DNA of 25,917 nucleotides, from assembly GCA_023409975.1 (NCBI GenBank), contig JAEYQO010000004.1, forward strand, positions 1 to 25,917, in the 5' to 3' direction. The position numbers and the translations under genes are program-made. The notes beneath the pieces are model-generated. The model did not search any database. It was not told the origin of the DNA and saw only the letters and a program-made list of their open reading frames with translations. Below are positions 16,316-23,527 of this stretch, one piece after another (the first letter of the stretch is position 1; every line of letters begins with the position of its first letter). The stretch is from Bacteroidota bacterium. Lineage in GTDB: Bacteria > Bacteroidota > Bacteroidia > Chitinophagales > Chitinophagaceae.

Positions 16316-17053
16316 TTGGCAGGCAAAATAAAAGTTGGAGGCGTCAGCTACCTGAACACAAAGCCCTTGTTGTATGGAGTGGAAAGAAGTGAGCTGATGA
16401 CGGAGATAGAATTGACGCTGGAGTACCCCGCAGCGCTGGTAAACAAGCTGAAATCCGGGGAGCTGGATCTGGCTCTGATGCCGGTAGCCGCCATGCAGGA
16501 TGTACCAGGGGCGCGCATTGTAGCTGACTATGGTATCGCCGCCGATGGTTATGTGGGCTCGGTGGCTCTGTTCAGCATGGTGCCGATAGACGAGATCAAA
16601 ACGGTGATGCTGGATTATCAGTCCAGAACCTCGGTACGACTGGCGCAATTGCTGTTCGAGAAGCACTGGAAGCAGAATGTGGTATTCAGGCCCGCTACTG
16701 AGAACTTTATCGAGTATATCAACGGAACTACGGCAGCGGTGATCATCGGAGACCGCGCCTTGAAGCAGCTAACCAACTTTGAATATGTCTATGATCTGGC
16801 AGAAAGCTGGAAGACATTCACAGGCCTGCCCTTTGTATTCGCGGGATGGATTTCCAACAAAGAACTGCCCCCGGATTTCATCCGGAGATTTAATGAGGCC
16901 AATGCAGAAGGACTGAATCACCTGCCGGAGATCGCCTCATCTTTTGAGTTCCCCTGGTATGATCTGCTGAAGTATTACCGGGAGGACATCCATTTTCATC
17001 TGAGCGAGGAGAAGCTGAAAGGGTTGAACACCTTTCTGGAGATGATAAAATAA
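16316..17053 (+). CDS. mqnA: chorismate dehydratase (futalosine menaquinone pathway)
   Basis: 245 residues from TTG 16316. A longer frame from 16256 would overlap rnhA and run through the -7 box, so the TTG is preferred: the product then begins AGKIKVGGVSYLNTKPL, the usual MqnA N-terminus. The fold is periplasmic-binding-protein-like but cytoplasmic. Typical stretches include SGELDLALMPVAAM, YGIAADGYVGSVALFS, LDYQSRTSVRLAQLL and TGLPFVFAGWISN. MqnA converts chorismate to 3-enolpyruvyl-benzoate, the first step of the futalosine route to menaquinone; the other mqn genes are not here. Confidence 0.9.
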   Translation: MAGKIKVGGVSYLNTKPLLYGVERSELMTEIELTLEYPAALVNKLKSGELDLALMPVAAMQDVPGARIVADYGIAADGYVGSVALFSMVPIDEIKTVMLDYQSRTSVRLAQLLFEKHWKQNVVFRPATENFIEYINGTTAAVIIGDRALKQLTNFEYVYDLAESWKTFTGLPFVFAGWISNKELPPDFIRRFNEANAEGLNHLPEIASSFEFPWYDLLKYYREDIHFHLSEEKLKGLNTFLEMIK

Positions 17054-17169
17054 CAGGAAAAAAACTCAGCAGCCATCCAGTCGGCATCTGGATTCAACCG
17101 GGTATTTAACCATCACGACGGGACCGTTGCTGCCCCGGATCATACCGCTATCAATAGAAAAAGAGGAGA

Positions 17170-17490
17170 CTAATCCACCAGTACCGCTGTACCGGAAGCA
17201 CTTACCATCAACATGCTCCCGCTTCCGCCAATTACCTCGTAATCAAGATCAATGCCTACCACGGCGTTAGCACCCATGGCATAGGCCCGTTGCTGGAGTT
17301 CGCGGGTGGCGGTTTCCCTGGCTTCCAGAAGCACCTGTTCGTAAGCGCCCGAGCGGCCTCCTACGATATCGCGAATGCCGGCCAGGATATCCTTGAATAC
17401 ATTAGCACCGATTATGGTTTCACCGAAAACAAGGCCTTTGTACTCTTTGATCGTTTTCCCTTCTATGGTTGGGGTTGTCGTAAGGATCAT
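17170..17490 (-). CDS. YbjQ/UPF0145-family protein
   Basis: 106 residues, the standard length. It starts MILTTTPTIEGKTIKEYKGLV and continues FGETIIGANVFKDILAGIRDIVGGRSGAYEQ, then AYAMGANAVVGIDLDYEVI, all characteristic of the YbjQ family. The family forms small oligomeric, cytoplasmic proteins, sometimes labelled heavy-metal-binding-like; no reaction is established. It is divergent from the HMG-CoA lyase gene. A near-consensus -7 box (TATCTTTA, 17507-17514 on this strand) lies upstream. Confidence 0.9.
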   Translation of the reverse strand: MILTTTPTIEGKTIKEYKGLVFGETIIGANVFKDILAGIRDIVGGRSGAYEQVLLEARETATRELQQRAYAMGANAVVGIDLDYEVIGGSGSMLMVSASGTAVLVD

Positions 17491-17537
17491 CGTTCTGTTG
17501 TTTAACTAAAGATACGGGAACCTGAAAACACTAATTG

Positions 17538-17545
17538 TATCTTTG
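17538..17545 (+). promoter_or_regulatory. -7 box for the HMG-CoA lyase - panB - yggS run
   Basis: TATCTTTG is an exact TAnnTTTG match, 16 bases before the ATG at 17562, predicting a very short leader. No clear -33 TTTG is present at the expected distance. Confidence 0.5.
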
Positions 17546-17561
17546 CAGCCGAATCCTTAAG

Positions 17562-18419
17562 ATGAACGACAAGATAACACTGGTCGAATGTCCCAGAGAT
17601 GCAGCGCAAGGCTGGAAAACATTTATCCCCACGGAGGTAAAAATAGATTACCTGAACAGTCTTCTGAAGGTTGGTTTTGATGTACTTGATTTTGGGTCGT
17701 TTGTTTCACCTAAAGCCATTCCCCAGATGGCAGACACCGCAGAAGTTCTTGCCGGTCTGAACCTGGAAGGAACCACTACCGAACTTTTAGCCATTATTGC
17801 TAATACCAGAGGTGCAGAGCAGGCTGTTCAACACCGGCAGATCCGTTACCTCGGTTTTCCGTTCTCCATTTCGGAAACCTTCCAGCTCAGAAATACCAAT
17901 AAAACCATCCGGGAATCCCTCGTGCAGGTGGAAGAGATCCAGAAGCTCTGCAGCAGTCATGGCAAGGGCCTCGTGATCTATATCTCTATGGGTTTTGGTA
18001 ATCCCTATGGCGATGAATACAATGCAGATATAGCCATTCGCTGGGTAGAGCAGCTTGCTGAGCTGGGAATCCGTACCTATGCGATGTCGGATACGGTCGG
18101 CGTTGCTACGCCAGAACTGATAGGCTCTATTTTTGGTAAACTCATTCCTGCATTCCCGGAACTTACCATCGGCGCCCATTTTCATTCCACACCCGCCAGC
18201 GCAACAGAAAAGATCCAGGCGGCCTGGGACCATGGGTGCAGAAGATTCGACAGTGCGCTGAAAGGTATTGGTGGATGTCCTATGGCCAAGGACGATCTGG
18301 TAGGAAACCTTGCAACGGAATCGCTGGTGGAATGGTGCGACAGCCGTGGCATTCCGTTAGCGCTGGATCGGTTGGAACTATCAGATGCTCTCAGTAAAGC
18401 CGGTAGGGTTTTCATTTAA
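17562..18419 (+). CDS. hydroxymethylglutaryl-CoA lyase
   Basis: 285 residues from ATG 17562; a TTG nine codons earlier overlaps the promoter box and is rejected. It is a TIM-barrel HMG-CoA lyase-like protein. ECPRDAAQGW (residues 9-18) supplies the catalytic Arg/Asp pair (R12, D13), GAHFHST carries the metal histidines (H206, H208), and GGCPMAKDD (237-245) holds the loop cysteine C239. The enzyme splits HMG-CoA to acetyl-CoA and acetoacetate in leucine breakdown. The PRDAAQGW variant instead of PRDGLQ is, from memory, usual in Bacteroidota. It is followed 17 bases later by panB. Confidence 0.9.
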   Translation: MNDKITLVECPRDAAQGWKTFIPTEVKIDYLNSLLKVGFDVLDFGSFVSPKAIPQMADTAEVLAGLNLEGTTTELLAIIANTRGAEQAVQHRQIRYLGFPFSISETFQLRNTNKTIRESLVQVEEIQKLCSSHGKGLVIYISMGFGNPYGDEYNADIAIRWVEQLAELGIRTYAMSDTVGVATPELIGSIFGKLIPAFPELTIGAHFHSTPASATEKIQAAWDHGCRRFDSALKGIGGCPMAKDDLVGNLATESLVEWCDSRGIPLALDRLELSDALSKAGRVFI

Positions 18420-18436
18420 TTTTCAAACTAAACATT

Positions 18437-19252
18437 ATGTCTGTACATAGCGACGTCAAAAGAGTCACCTCCCATACCCTTCAATGGATGAAGCAACAGG
18501 GAGAGAAGATCAGTATGCTGACTGCCTACGACTTCTCCATGGCCAGGATATTTGACGATGCAGGGATCGATGTACTGCTGGTGGGGGATTCTGCCTCCAA
18601 TGTGATGGCAGGTCATGAAACCACGCTGCCGATCACCCTCGACCAGATGATCTACCATGCCTCCAGTGTGGTAAGAGCCATCAATAGGTGCATGGTACTG
18701 GTAGATCTGCCTTTTGGAAGCTACCAGGGGAATAGTAAAGAAGCACTGAACTCTGCCATCCGGATCATGAAGGAAACAGGAGCGCACGGCATCAAACTGG
18801 AAGGAGGAGAAGAGGTCCTGGAATCCATTAAAAGGATTATCAGTGCAGGTGTGCCGGTTATGGGGCATCTGGGTTTGACACCTCAGTCGATTTATAAGTT
18901 CGGAACCTACGCCGTGAGAGCGAAAGCTGAGGCGGAAGCTGAAATGCTGATTCAGAATGCCTATAAGCTGGAAGAGGCCGGATGTTTTGCCTTAGTGCTG
19001 GAAAAGATACCTGCTGCCCTGGGTAAGCGAGTTGCAGAAGCATTGAAGATTCCAGTGATCGGTATCGGAGCAGGAATGCATGTGGACGGTCAGGTGCTTG
19101 TAATGCATGACATGCTCGGCATTACTAAAGACTTCTCTCCGCGGTTCCTGCGGCGTTACCTCGATCTATACGACGTCATCAAGGGCGCCACGGCACAATA
19201 TATCCAGGACGTAAAAAGCCAGGATTTCCCGAACGAAAAGGAACAGTATTAG
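18437..19252 (+). CDS. panB: 3-methyl-2-oxobutanoate hydroxymethyltransferase
   Basis: 271 residues, typical length. TIM-barrel phosphoenolpyruvate-family enzyme with the conserved metal and substrate residues in VGDSASNVMAGHETTLP (D51), VDLPFGSYQ (D90), IKLEGG (E122) and the catalytic glutamate in LVLEKIPA (E189). HLGLTPQS and VIGIGAGMHVDGQVLV are further signatures. PanB transfers a hydroxymethyl group from 5,10-methylene-THF to alpha-ketoisovalerate, giving ketopantoate for CoA synthesis. It is second in a probable operon after the HMG-CoA lyase gene. Confidence 0.96.
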   Translation: MSVHSDVKRVTSHTLQWMKQQGEKISMLTAYDFSMARIFDDAGIDVLLVGDSASNVMAGHETTLPITLDQMIYHASSVVRAINRCMVLVDLPFGSYQGNSKEALNSAIRIMKETGAHGIKLEGGEEVLESIKRIISAGVPVMGHLGLTPQSIYKFGTYAVRAKAEAEAEMLIQNAYKLEEAGCFALVLEKIPAALGKRVAEALKIPVIGIGAGMHVDGQVLVMHDMLGITKDFSPRFLRRYLDLYDVIKGATAQYIQDVKSQDFPNEKEQY

Positions 19253-19284
19253 TTAGCTTATCCAACATTATCCCGGTTAGAAAC

Positions 19285-19959
19285 ATGATCAATGAACCTG
19301 TCTGGAAAACTCTTAAAGAAGAACTGGAACAGCAGAAAGTAGTTTTAGTCGCTGTTTCCAAAACAAAGCCTGCTTCTGATATTGAGCAGTTCTATCAGTT
19401 GGGACAAAGAGATTTCGGAGAGAATTATGTGCAGGAGCTCGTGGATAAGCAGGCCCAATTACCTTCGGACATCCGCTGGCATTTCATCGGGCATCTTCAA
19501 TCCAATAAGGTTAAATACATAGCGCCGTTCGTCAGTCTGATACACGGAGTGGACAGCTTTAAGCTGCTGCTTGAAATTAATAAACAGGCCGCTAAGAACA
19601 ACAGAACCATCGATGTGCTGCTCCAGATGCATATTGCCTCTGAAGCGTCCAAATTCGGGATGAACAGCCGGGATATATGGGAGTTCATGGACTATTACGA
19701 GGCTCAGCAGCAACAATTGCAGCATGTAAGAATCCGAGGTCTGATGGGCATGGCAAGCTTCACAGAAGACGAGAACAAGATAAGAGAGGAGTTCCGGGTT
19801 CTCAATGCCCAGTTTCAGAGTCTCCGGAAAACAAATTTTCTCTACAAGGATTCTTTCGACACGTTATCCATGGGTATGAGCAGTGACTATAAACTGGCCA
19901 TACAGGAAGGGAGCACCATGGTAAGGATCGGCAGCATGCTGTTTGGCGAACGGTCCTGA
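19285..19959 (+). CDS. YggS-family pyridoxal-phosphate homeostasis protein
   Basis: 224 residues, a single TIM barrel. The PLP lysine is in LVAVSKTKP (K26). FGENYVQEL, WHFIGHLQSNKVKY, the loop FGMNS, and the C-terminal SMGMSSDYKLAIQEGSTMVRIGSMLFG are all family signatures. The protein binds PLP and balances intracellular PLP and amino acid pools without a known reaction. It starts 32 bases after panB on the same strand, so it may be third in the same transcript. Five bases separate it from the convergent MFS gene. Confidence 0.94.
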   Translation: MINEPVWKTLKEELEQQKVVLVAVSKTKPASDIEQFYQLGQRDFGENYVQELVDKQAQLPSDIRWHFIGHLQSNKVKYIAPFVSLIHGVDSFKLLLEINKQAAKNNRTIDVLLQMHIASEASKFGMNSRDIWEFMDYYEAQQQQLQHVRIRGLMGMASFTEDENKIREEFRVLNAQFQSLRKTNFLYKDSFDTLSMGMSSDYKLAIQEGSTMVRIGSMLFGERS

Positions 19960-19964
19960 GGGGA

Positions 19965-21164
19965 TCACCTGAGCCGCTCAAGGAGTTTATAACCGAGAGC
20001 AGTAATTACAGCAAGTCCGCCAATAACCCACCACAACACTTCAAAGCCAAACCTGTCTGCTATCTGGGCCCCGGTTCCCGGACCCAACACCTGCGCAACG
20101 CTCCATGATATAGAAAACAGTGCTGCGTATTGCCCCCTGTTTTCGTTGATTGACCTTCCCACCCAATAGGTGTTCATGAAGGGCATAGAAAACATCTCAC
20201 CAAAAGTCAGGAAGAGCATTGAGACGATAGCAACCAATACGGCAGCAGGGAAAATATTGTACATCAGAAAGCTGAAGGCGATCATCAGCACACCGGCCGT
20301 AATATACTGCATGATATGCCGCCTTCCTTCCAGTTTATGGATCAGTACCATCTCCGTTGCTGCAATGATGATCCCGTTCATGGCCATCAACAGACCGATG
20401 GTAAGTTCATTCAGTCGCAGGTGTTCGCGGAAGTAAACGGGCAGGGTAGTGAAGATCTGGAAGAAGCAGAAAGCAAACAGAATGGTCAGCACAAAGAAAA
20501 TGAGGTAGGGCTTATCAGCATAGGCTGAGGGTACCCTGATATTCGGTGTCTGTTCCAGCTTCCGTGTTGTGGATTTGTTTCTGGAGGGAGAAAGCGTGAA
20601 ATACAGTAGGAAAGCCGCGCCGATATTGGTACAGCCATCGATCCAGAACAATAGTTCATAATTGAACGAGGCCAGGAGTCCACCGAGCGCACCCCCGAAT
20701 GCCCATCCGAGGTTGATCGAAAGACGGTTCAGGGAAAACGAACGCGTCCTGTTTTCTTCCTTACTGAAATGGGCGATAGCTGCCGAGTTTGCAGGACGAA
20801 ACATATCATTGACCAGACTCAGCAGAAAAGCGAAAATGCAGATCATGGGATAGCTCCGCATCTGTCCCAGCAGAAAGAACATGAACCCACCGCCTGCAAG
20901 CGTGAACAACTGTATATGATAAAACCCGAAACGGTCGATCAGCTTTCCACCCAGAAAGCCACCACAAATAGCACCTAATCCAAAGACAGCCATTACCCAA
21001 CCAGCATCAGCTATGCTATAGCCGAGCTTTTGCGTCATGTAGAGCGTCATAAATGGCATTACCATGGTGCCTGCCCTGTTGACCAGCATGACGACTGACA
21101 ACCACCAAGTTGAGGGAGAGAGACCACTGTAGGCCGACTTATACAAATTAATGATGGCTGTCAT
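19965..21164 (-). CDS. MFS transporter
   Basis: 399 residues with about twelve hydrophobic segments in a 6+6 arrangement. A motif-A-like loop GGFLGGKLIDRFGFYH lies between helices 2 and 3 (residues ~62-77), and a central cytoplasmic loop around SPSRNKSTTRKLEQ. The C-terminal half includes FFQIFTTLPVYF and GEMFSMPFMNTYWVG, as in small-molecule exporters of the DHA1/MdtG type. Substrate unknown. It ends five bases after the convergent yggS-type gene. Confidence 0.9.
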   Translation of the reverse strand: MTAIINLYKSAYSGLSPSTWWLSVVMLVNRAGTMVMPFMTLYMTQKLGYSIADAGWVMAVFGLGAICGGFLGGKLIDRFGFYHIQLFTLAGGGFMFFLLGQMRSYPMICIFAFLLSLVNDMFRPANSAAIAHFSKEENRTRSFSLNRLSINLGWAFGGALGGLLASFNYELLFWIDGCTNIGAAFLLYFTLSPSRNKSTTRKLEQTPNIRVPSAYADKPYLIFFVLTILFAFCFFQIFTTLPVYFREHLRLNELTIGLLMAMNGIIIAATEMVLIHKLEGRRHIMQYITAGVLMIAFSFLMYNIFPAAVLVAIVSMLFLTFGEMFSMPFMNTYWVGRSINENRGQYAALFSISWSVAQVLGPGTGAQIADRFGFEVLWWVIGGLAVITALGYKLLERLR

Positions 21165-21235
21165 GAGGGGCGCAAATGTATGACTTGAAATAATAAGATG
21201 TATCTTTATTTAGTAAACACCAAAAAAGGATTTTC

Positions 21236-21691
21236 ATGAAGTGGTTATTTGCTGTTGTTTTAAGTCTGGTTTTGTTTCAGCCTGCTGCAGAGGCCCAGGA
21301 GATGACAATCGGTTATCGCGACGAAATGGTCTTTAGCATTACTGCAGATCTGGAAAAGATCGAGGCGGAATGGGAAGCGTTTCTCCATGAACACGCAATG
21401 AAAGCTGAACTTAGTGATTGGAAGATCACCAGCAATATGGATGGAGAGACAGAATACCTGATGTTGGTGGCCAGAGACGACCGGAGTAATATCCGTATCG
21501 CATCTTTGTTGATGCAGGATGGTAACAAGCTAAGTTTACCGACTTCGGGAGGAAAAACTGCCCGTTTGATCGTTTGTCAGGGGTGTCCCGAAGGCTGCAA
21601 TCCAGCATTTACTAAGGAGGGGCCTTTCTGCACAGACTGCGGCAGTACCGTTGGGTGCAAGAAAGTTACTTCTGTATTTGCGGCAGAGTAG
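21236..21691 (+). CDS. exported six-cysteine hypothetical protein
   Basis: 151 residues. A clear signal peptide (residues 1-20, ending PAAEA before QEMT) directs it out of the cytoplasm. The middle (residues ~25-110) is a small alpha/beta region with an acidic helix around EKIEAEWEAFLHEHAMK. The C-terminal 40 residues contain six cysteines: C-x2-C-x3-C (114, 117, 121) and C-x2-C-x5-C (132, 135, 141). This could be a metal site or a set of disulfides. I do not recognise a family. It is divergent from the MFS gene and 66 bases upstream of trpS. Confidence 0.7.
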   Translation: MKWLFAVVLSLVLFQPAAEAQEMTIGYRDEMVFSITADLEKIEAEWEAFLHEHAMKAELSDWKITSNMDGETEYLMLVARDDRSNIRIASLLMQDGNKLSLPTSGGKTARLIVCQGCPEGCNPAFTKEGPFCTDCGSTVGCKKVTSVFAAE

Positions 21692-21757
21692 CTGTGTGTG
21701 TCTTATGCCGGTCTTAAAGCCGGGTGCTGAAAAAAGCTTTCGTAACTTGCCGCCCTT

Positions 21758-22756
21758 ATGAATAAAGAGATCGTTGTTAGCGGTATCCGGTCTACTGGTT
21801 ACCTACACCTGGGCAACTATTTCGGCGCTATGCGCAATTATGTAAAGATGCAGGATGACTACAACTGCTTCTTTTTTGTAGCCGATTATCATTCCCTGAC
21901 CACACATCCTGATCCCAAAGACCTTAAGGCGAATGTTTTTCGCGTCGTAGCCGAGAATATAGCCTCAGGTCTTGATCCTGAGAAAGTGGCGCTCTATGCC
22001 CAAAGCGATATTCCGGAGATCCCGGAGCTCTACCTGATGCTCAATATGATGGCCTATAAGGGAGAGTTGGAAAAGGTTCCCACCTTCAAGGATAAAGTAC
22101 GTTTACAACCCAACAATGTCAATGCCGGTTTGCTGACCTATCCCGTCTTAATGTCGGCAGACATACTCATCCATCGTGCTGTTAAAGTACCGGTCGGAAA
22201 GGATCAGGAACAGCACCTGGAAATGGCCAGGAACTTTGCACAGCGGTTCAACAGTCGTTATGGTCAATTATTCCCGGAGCCGGTTCCCTTCAATTTCGGA
22301 TCAGAGCTGGTAAAAGTTCCGAGTCTGGATGGCGCAGGGAAAATGAGTAAAAGTGAAAATGCCAACGCTACTGTGTATCTGGCAGATGAGGATGATGTCA
22401 TCCGTAAAAAGATTTCAAAAGCTAAAACTGACCTGTCTCCGACCGAGCCTGATAGTCCGGTCACGGAAGCCGTGGGGAATCTTTTCCTGTTGATGGACCT
22501 CGTCTCGAAGCCCGAGGTCACTGAAACATACCGCAAGGCCTGGTCTGACTGCACCATCAGGTTTGGAGATATGAAAAAGCAACTGGCCGAGGATATGGTG
22601 CAATTTATAGGTCCTATCCGGGAAAAGGCCAGGGCGCTTCAGGCGGATGAACCAACCCTGCGTAAAATACTACGTGAAGGCGCTGCGAAAGCCAGGGAGA
22701 GTGCTTCCCAGACCATCTCAGAAGCCCGAAAACTACTCGGCATTCATTATTATTAG
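21758..22756 (+). CDS. trpS: tryptophan-tRNA ligase
   Basis: 332 residues, the usual length. It is a class I synthetase: the HIGH-type motif is YLHLGNY (residues 15-21), and the KMSKS motif is exact in AGKMSKSEN (193-201). Trp-pocket stretches FFVADYHSLTT and YPVLMSADIL are also present, as is VGKDQEQHLEMAR. It charges tRNA-Trp in the cytoplasm. A weak -7-like word (TAACTTG, 21743-21749) lies just upstream; no leader peptide or T-box-like structure is visible in the short gap. Confidence 0.97.
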   Translation: MNKEIVVSGIRSTGYLHLGNYFGAMRNYVKMQDDYNCFFFVADYHSLTTHPDPKDLKANVFRVVAENIASGLDPEKVALYAQSDIPEIPELYLMLNMMAYKGELEKVPTFKDKVRLQPNNVNAGLLTYPVLMSADILIHRAVKVPVGKDQEQHLEMARNFAQRFNSRYGQLFPEPVPFNFGSELVKVPSLDGAGKMSKSENANATVYLADEDDVIRKKISKAKTDLSPTEPDSPVTEAVGNLFLLMDLVSKPEVTETYRKAWSDCTIRFGDMKKQLAEDMVQFIGPIREKARALQADEPTLRKILREGAAKARESASQTISEARKLLGIHYY

Positions 22757-22844
22757 TCCGGATTCATTAAAAAGCGTAGTTATTTTGTTCCGGCTGCTTA
22801 ATTTGTAGCTCCTGATTTGATTGACCCATCCTTAACCAATTGCC

Positions 22845-23477
22845 ATGTCCAAAATCAATCTGAAGCATATCGCGGTTGCCGGCAATATCGGTGCTGGTAA
22901 AACCACATTGACCACCATGCTGGCCAGGCATTATAAGTGGACCCCACATTTTGAGGATGTGGAGCATAACCCTTATCTGGTGGATTTTTATCAGGACATG
23001 CACCGCTGGTCCTTCAACCTGCAGATCTACTTCCTGAATAACAGGCTCAGGCAGCTCATTGAGATCAGAAAAGGTAAGGATGCGGTAATTCAGGACCGTA
23101 CGGTCTACGAAGACGCCCACATTTTTGCTCCCAACCTTTACGAGATGGGACTCATGACCAACAGGGACTTTGAAAACTACTTTTCTTTCTTCCAGACACT
23201 CAAGAATCTCATCAGTCCACCCGATCTGCTGATCTATCTGAAGGCGTCTATTCCGAAACTCGTAGATCAGATCCAGAAACGGGGCAGGGAATACGAAGAG
23301 AATATCCGTCTGGACTATCTGAGAAGGCTTAATAATTTCTACGATAAATGGATCGAAACCTATAAGGATGGCCCCCTGCTGATCATAGAAGTAGACCAAC
23401 TCAATTTTGCCGAGAAGGAGGAGGATTTTGCTGAAGTTGTCAGGAAGATCGATGCCCAGGTTCACGGTCTTTTTTGA
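22845..23477 (+). CDS. deoxynucleoside kinase family protein
   Basis: 210 residues. The P-loop GNIGAGKTT is at residues 13-21. The substrate-binding region follows (EHNPYLVDFYQD, WSFNLQIYFLNNR), then DRTVYEDAHIFA in place of the ERS motif, and the LID region RGREYEENI. This matches the dNK/dGK-like family, which phosphorylates deoxynucleosides for salvage; which nucleoside is preferred cannot be told. It starts 88 bases after trpS on the same strand and ends 50 bases before the DUF5686 gene. Confidence 0.92.
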   Translation: MSKINLKHIAVAGNIGAGKTTLTTMLARHYKWTPHFEDVEHNPYLVDFYQDMHRWSFNLQIYFLNNRLRQLIEIRKGKDAVIQDRTVYEDAHIFAPNLYEMGLMTNRDFENYFSFFQTLKNLISPPDLLIYLKASIPKLVDQIQKRGREYEENIRLDYLRRLNNFYDKWIETYKDGPLLIIEVDQLNFAEKEEDFAEVVRKIDAQVHGLF

Positions 23478-23503
23478 TAACTGGATTTTCCTTGTAACAT
23501 TTG
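23474..23503 (+). promoter_or_regulatory. possible promoter for the DUF5686 gene
   Basis: TTG at 23474-23476 and AACATTTG at 23496-23503 (7 of 8 against TAnnTTTG), 19 bases apart, lie over the end of the preceding kinase gene. The ATG follows at 23528. Confidence 0.3.
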
Positions 23504-23527
23504 TGTCGTTTTCACGATACATCTTAT

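Noticed and set aside
17075..17093. ATCCAG/CTGGAT hairpin after mqnA as a terminator
   Set aside because: No T-run follows on the plus strand, and on the minus strand the nearest T-run is about 10 bases from the stem.
21201..21208. TATCTTTA as the promoter of the six-cysteine protein gene
   Set aside because: One mismatch to the -7 consensus, and the nearest TTG is only 13 bases upstream, too close for the usual -33 spacing. Left unannotated.
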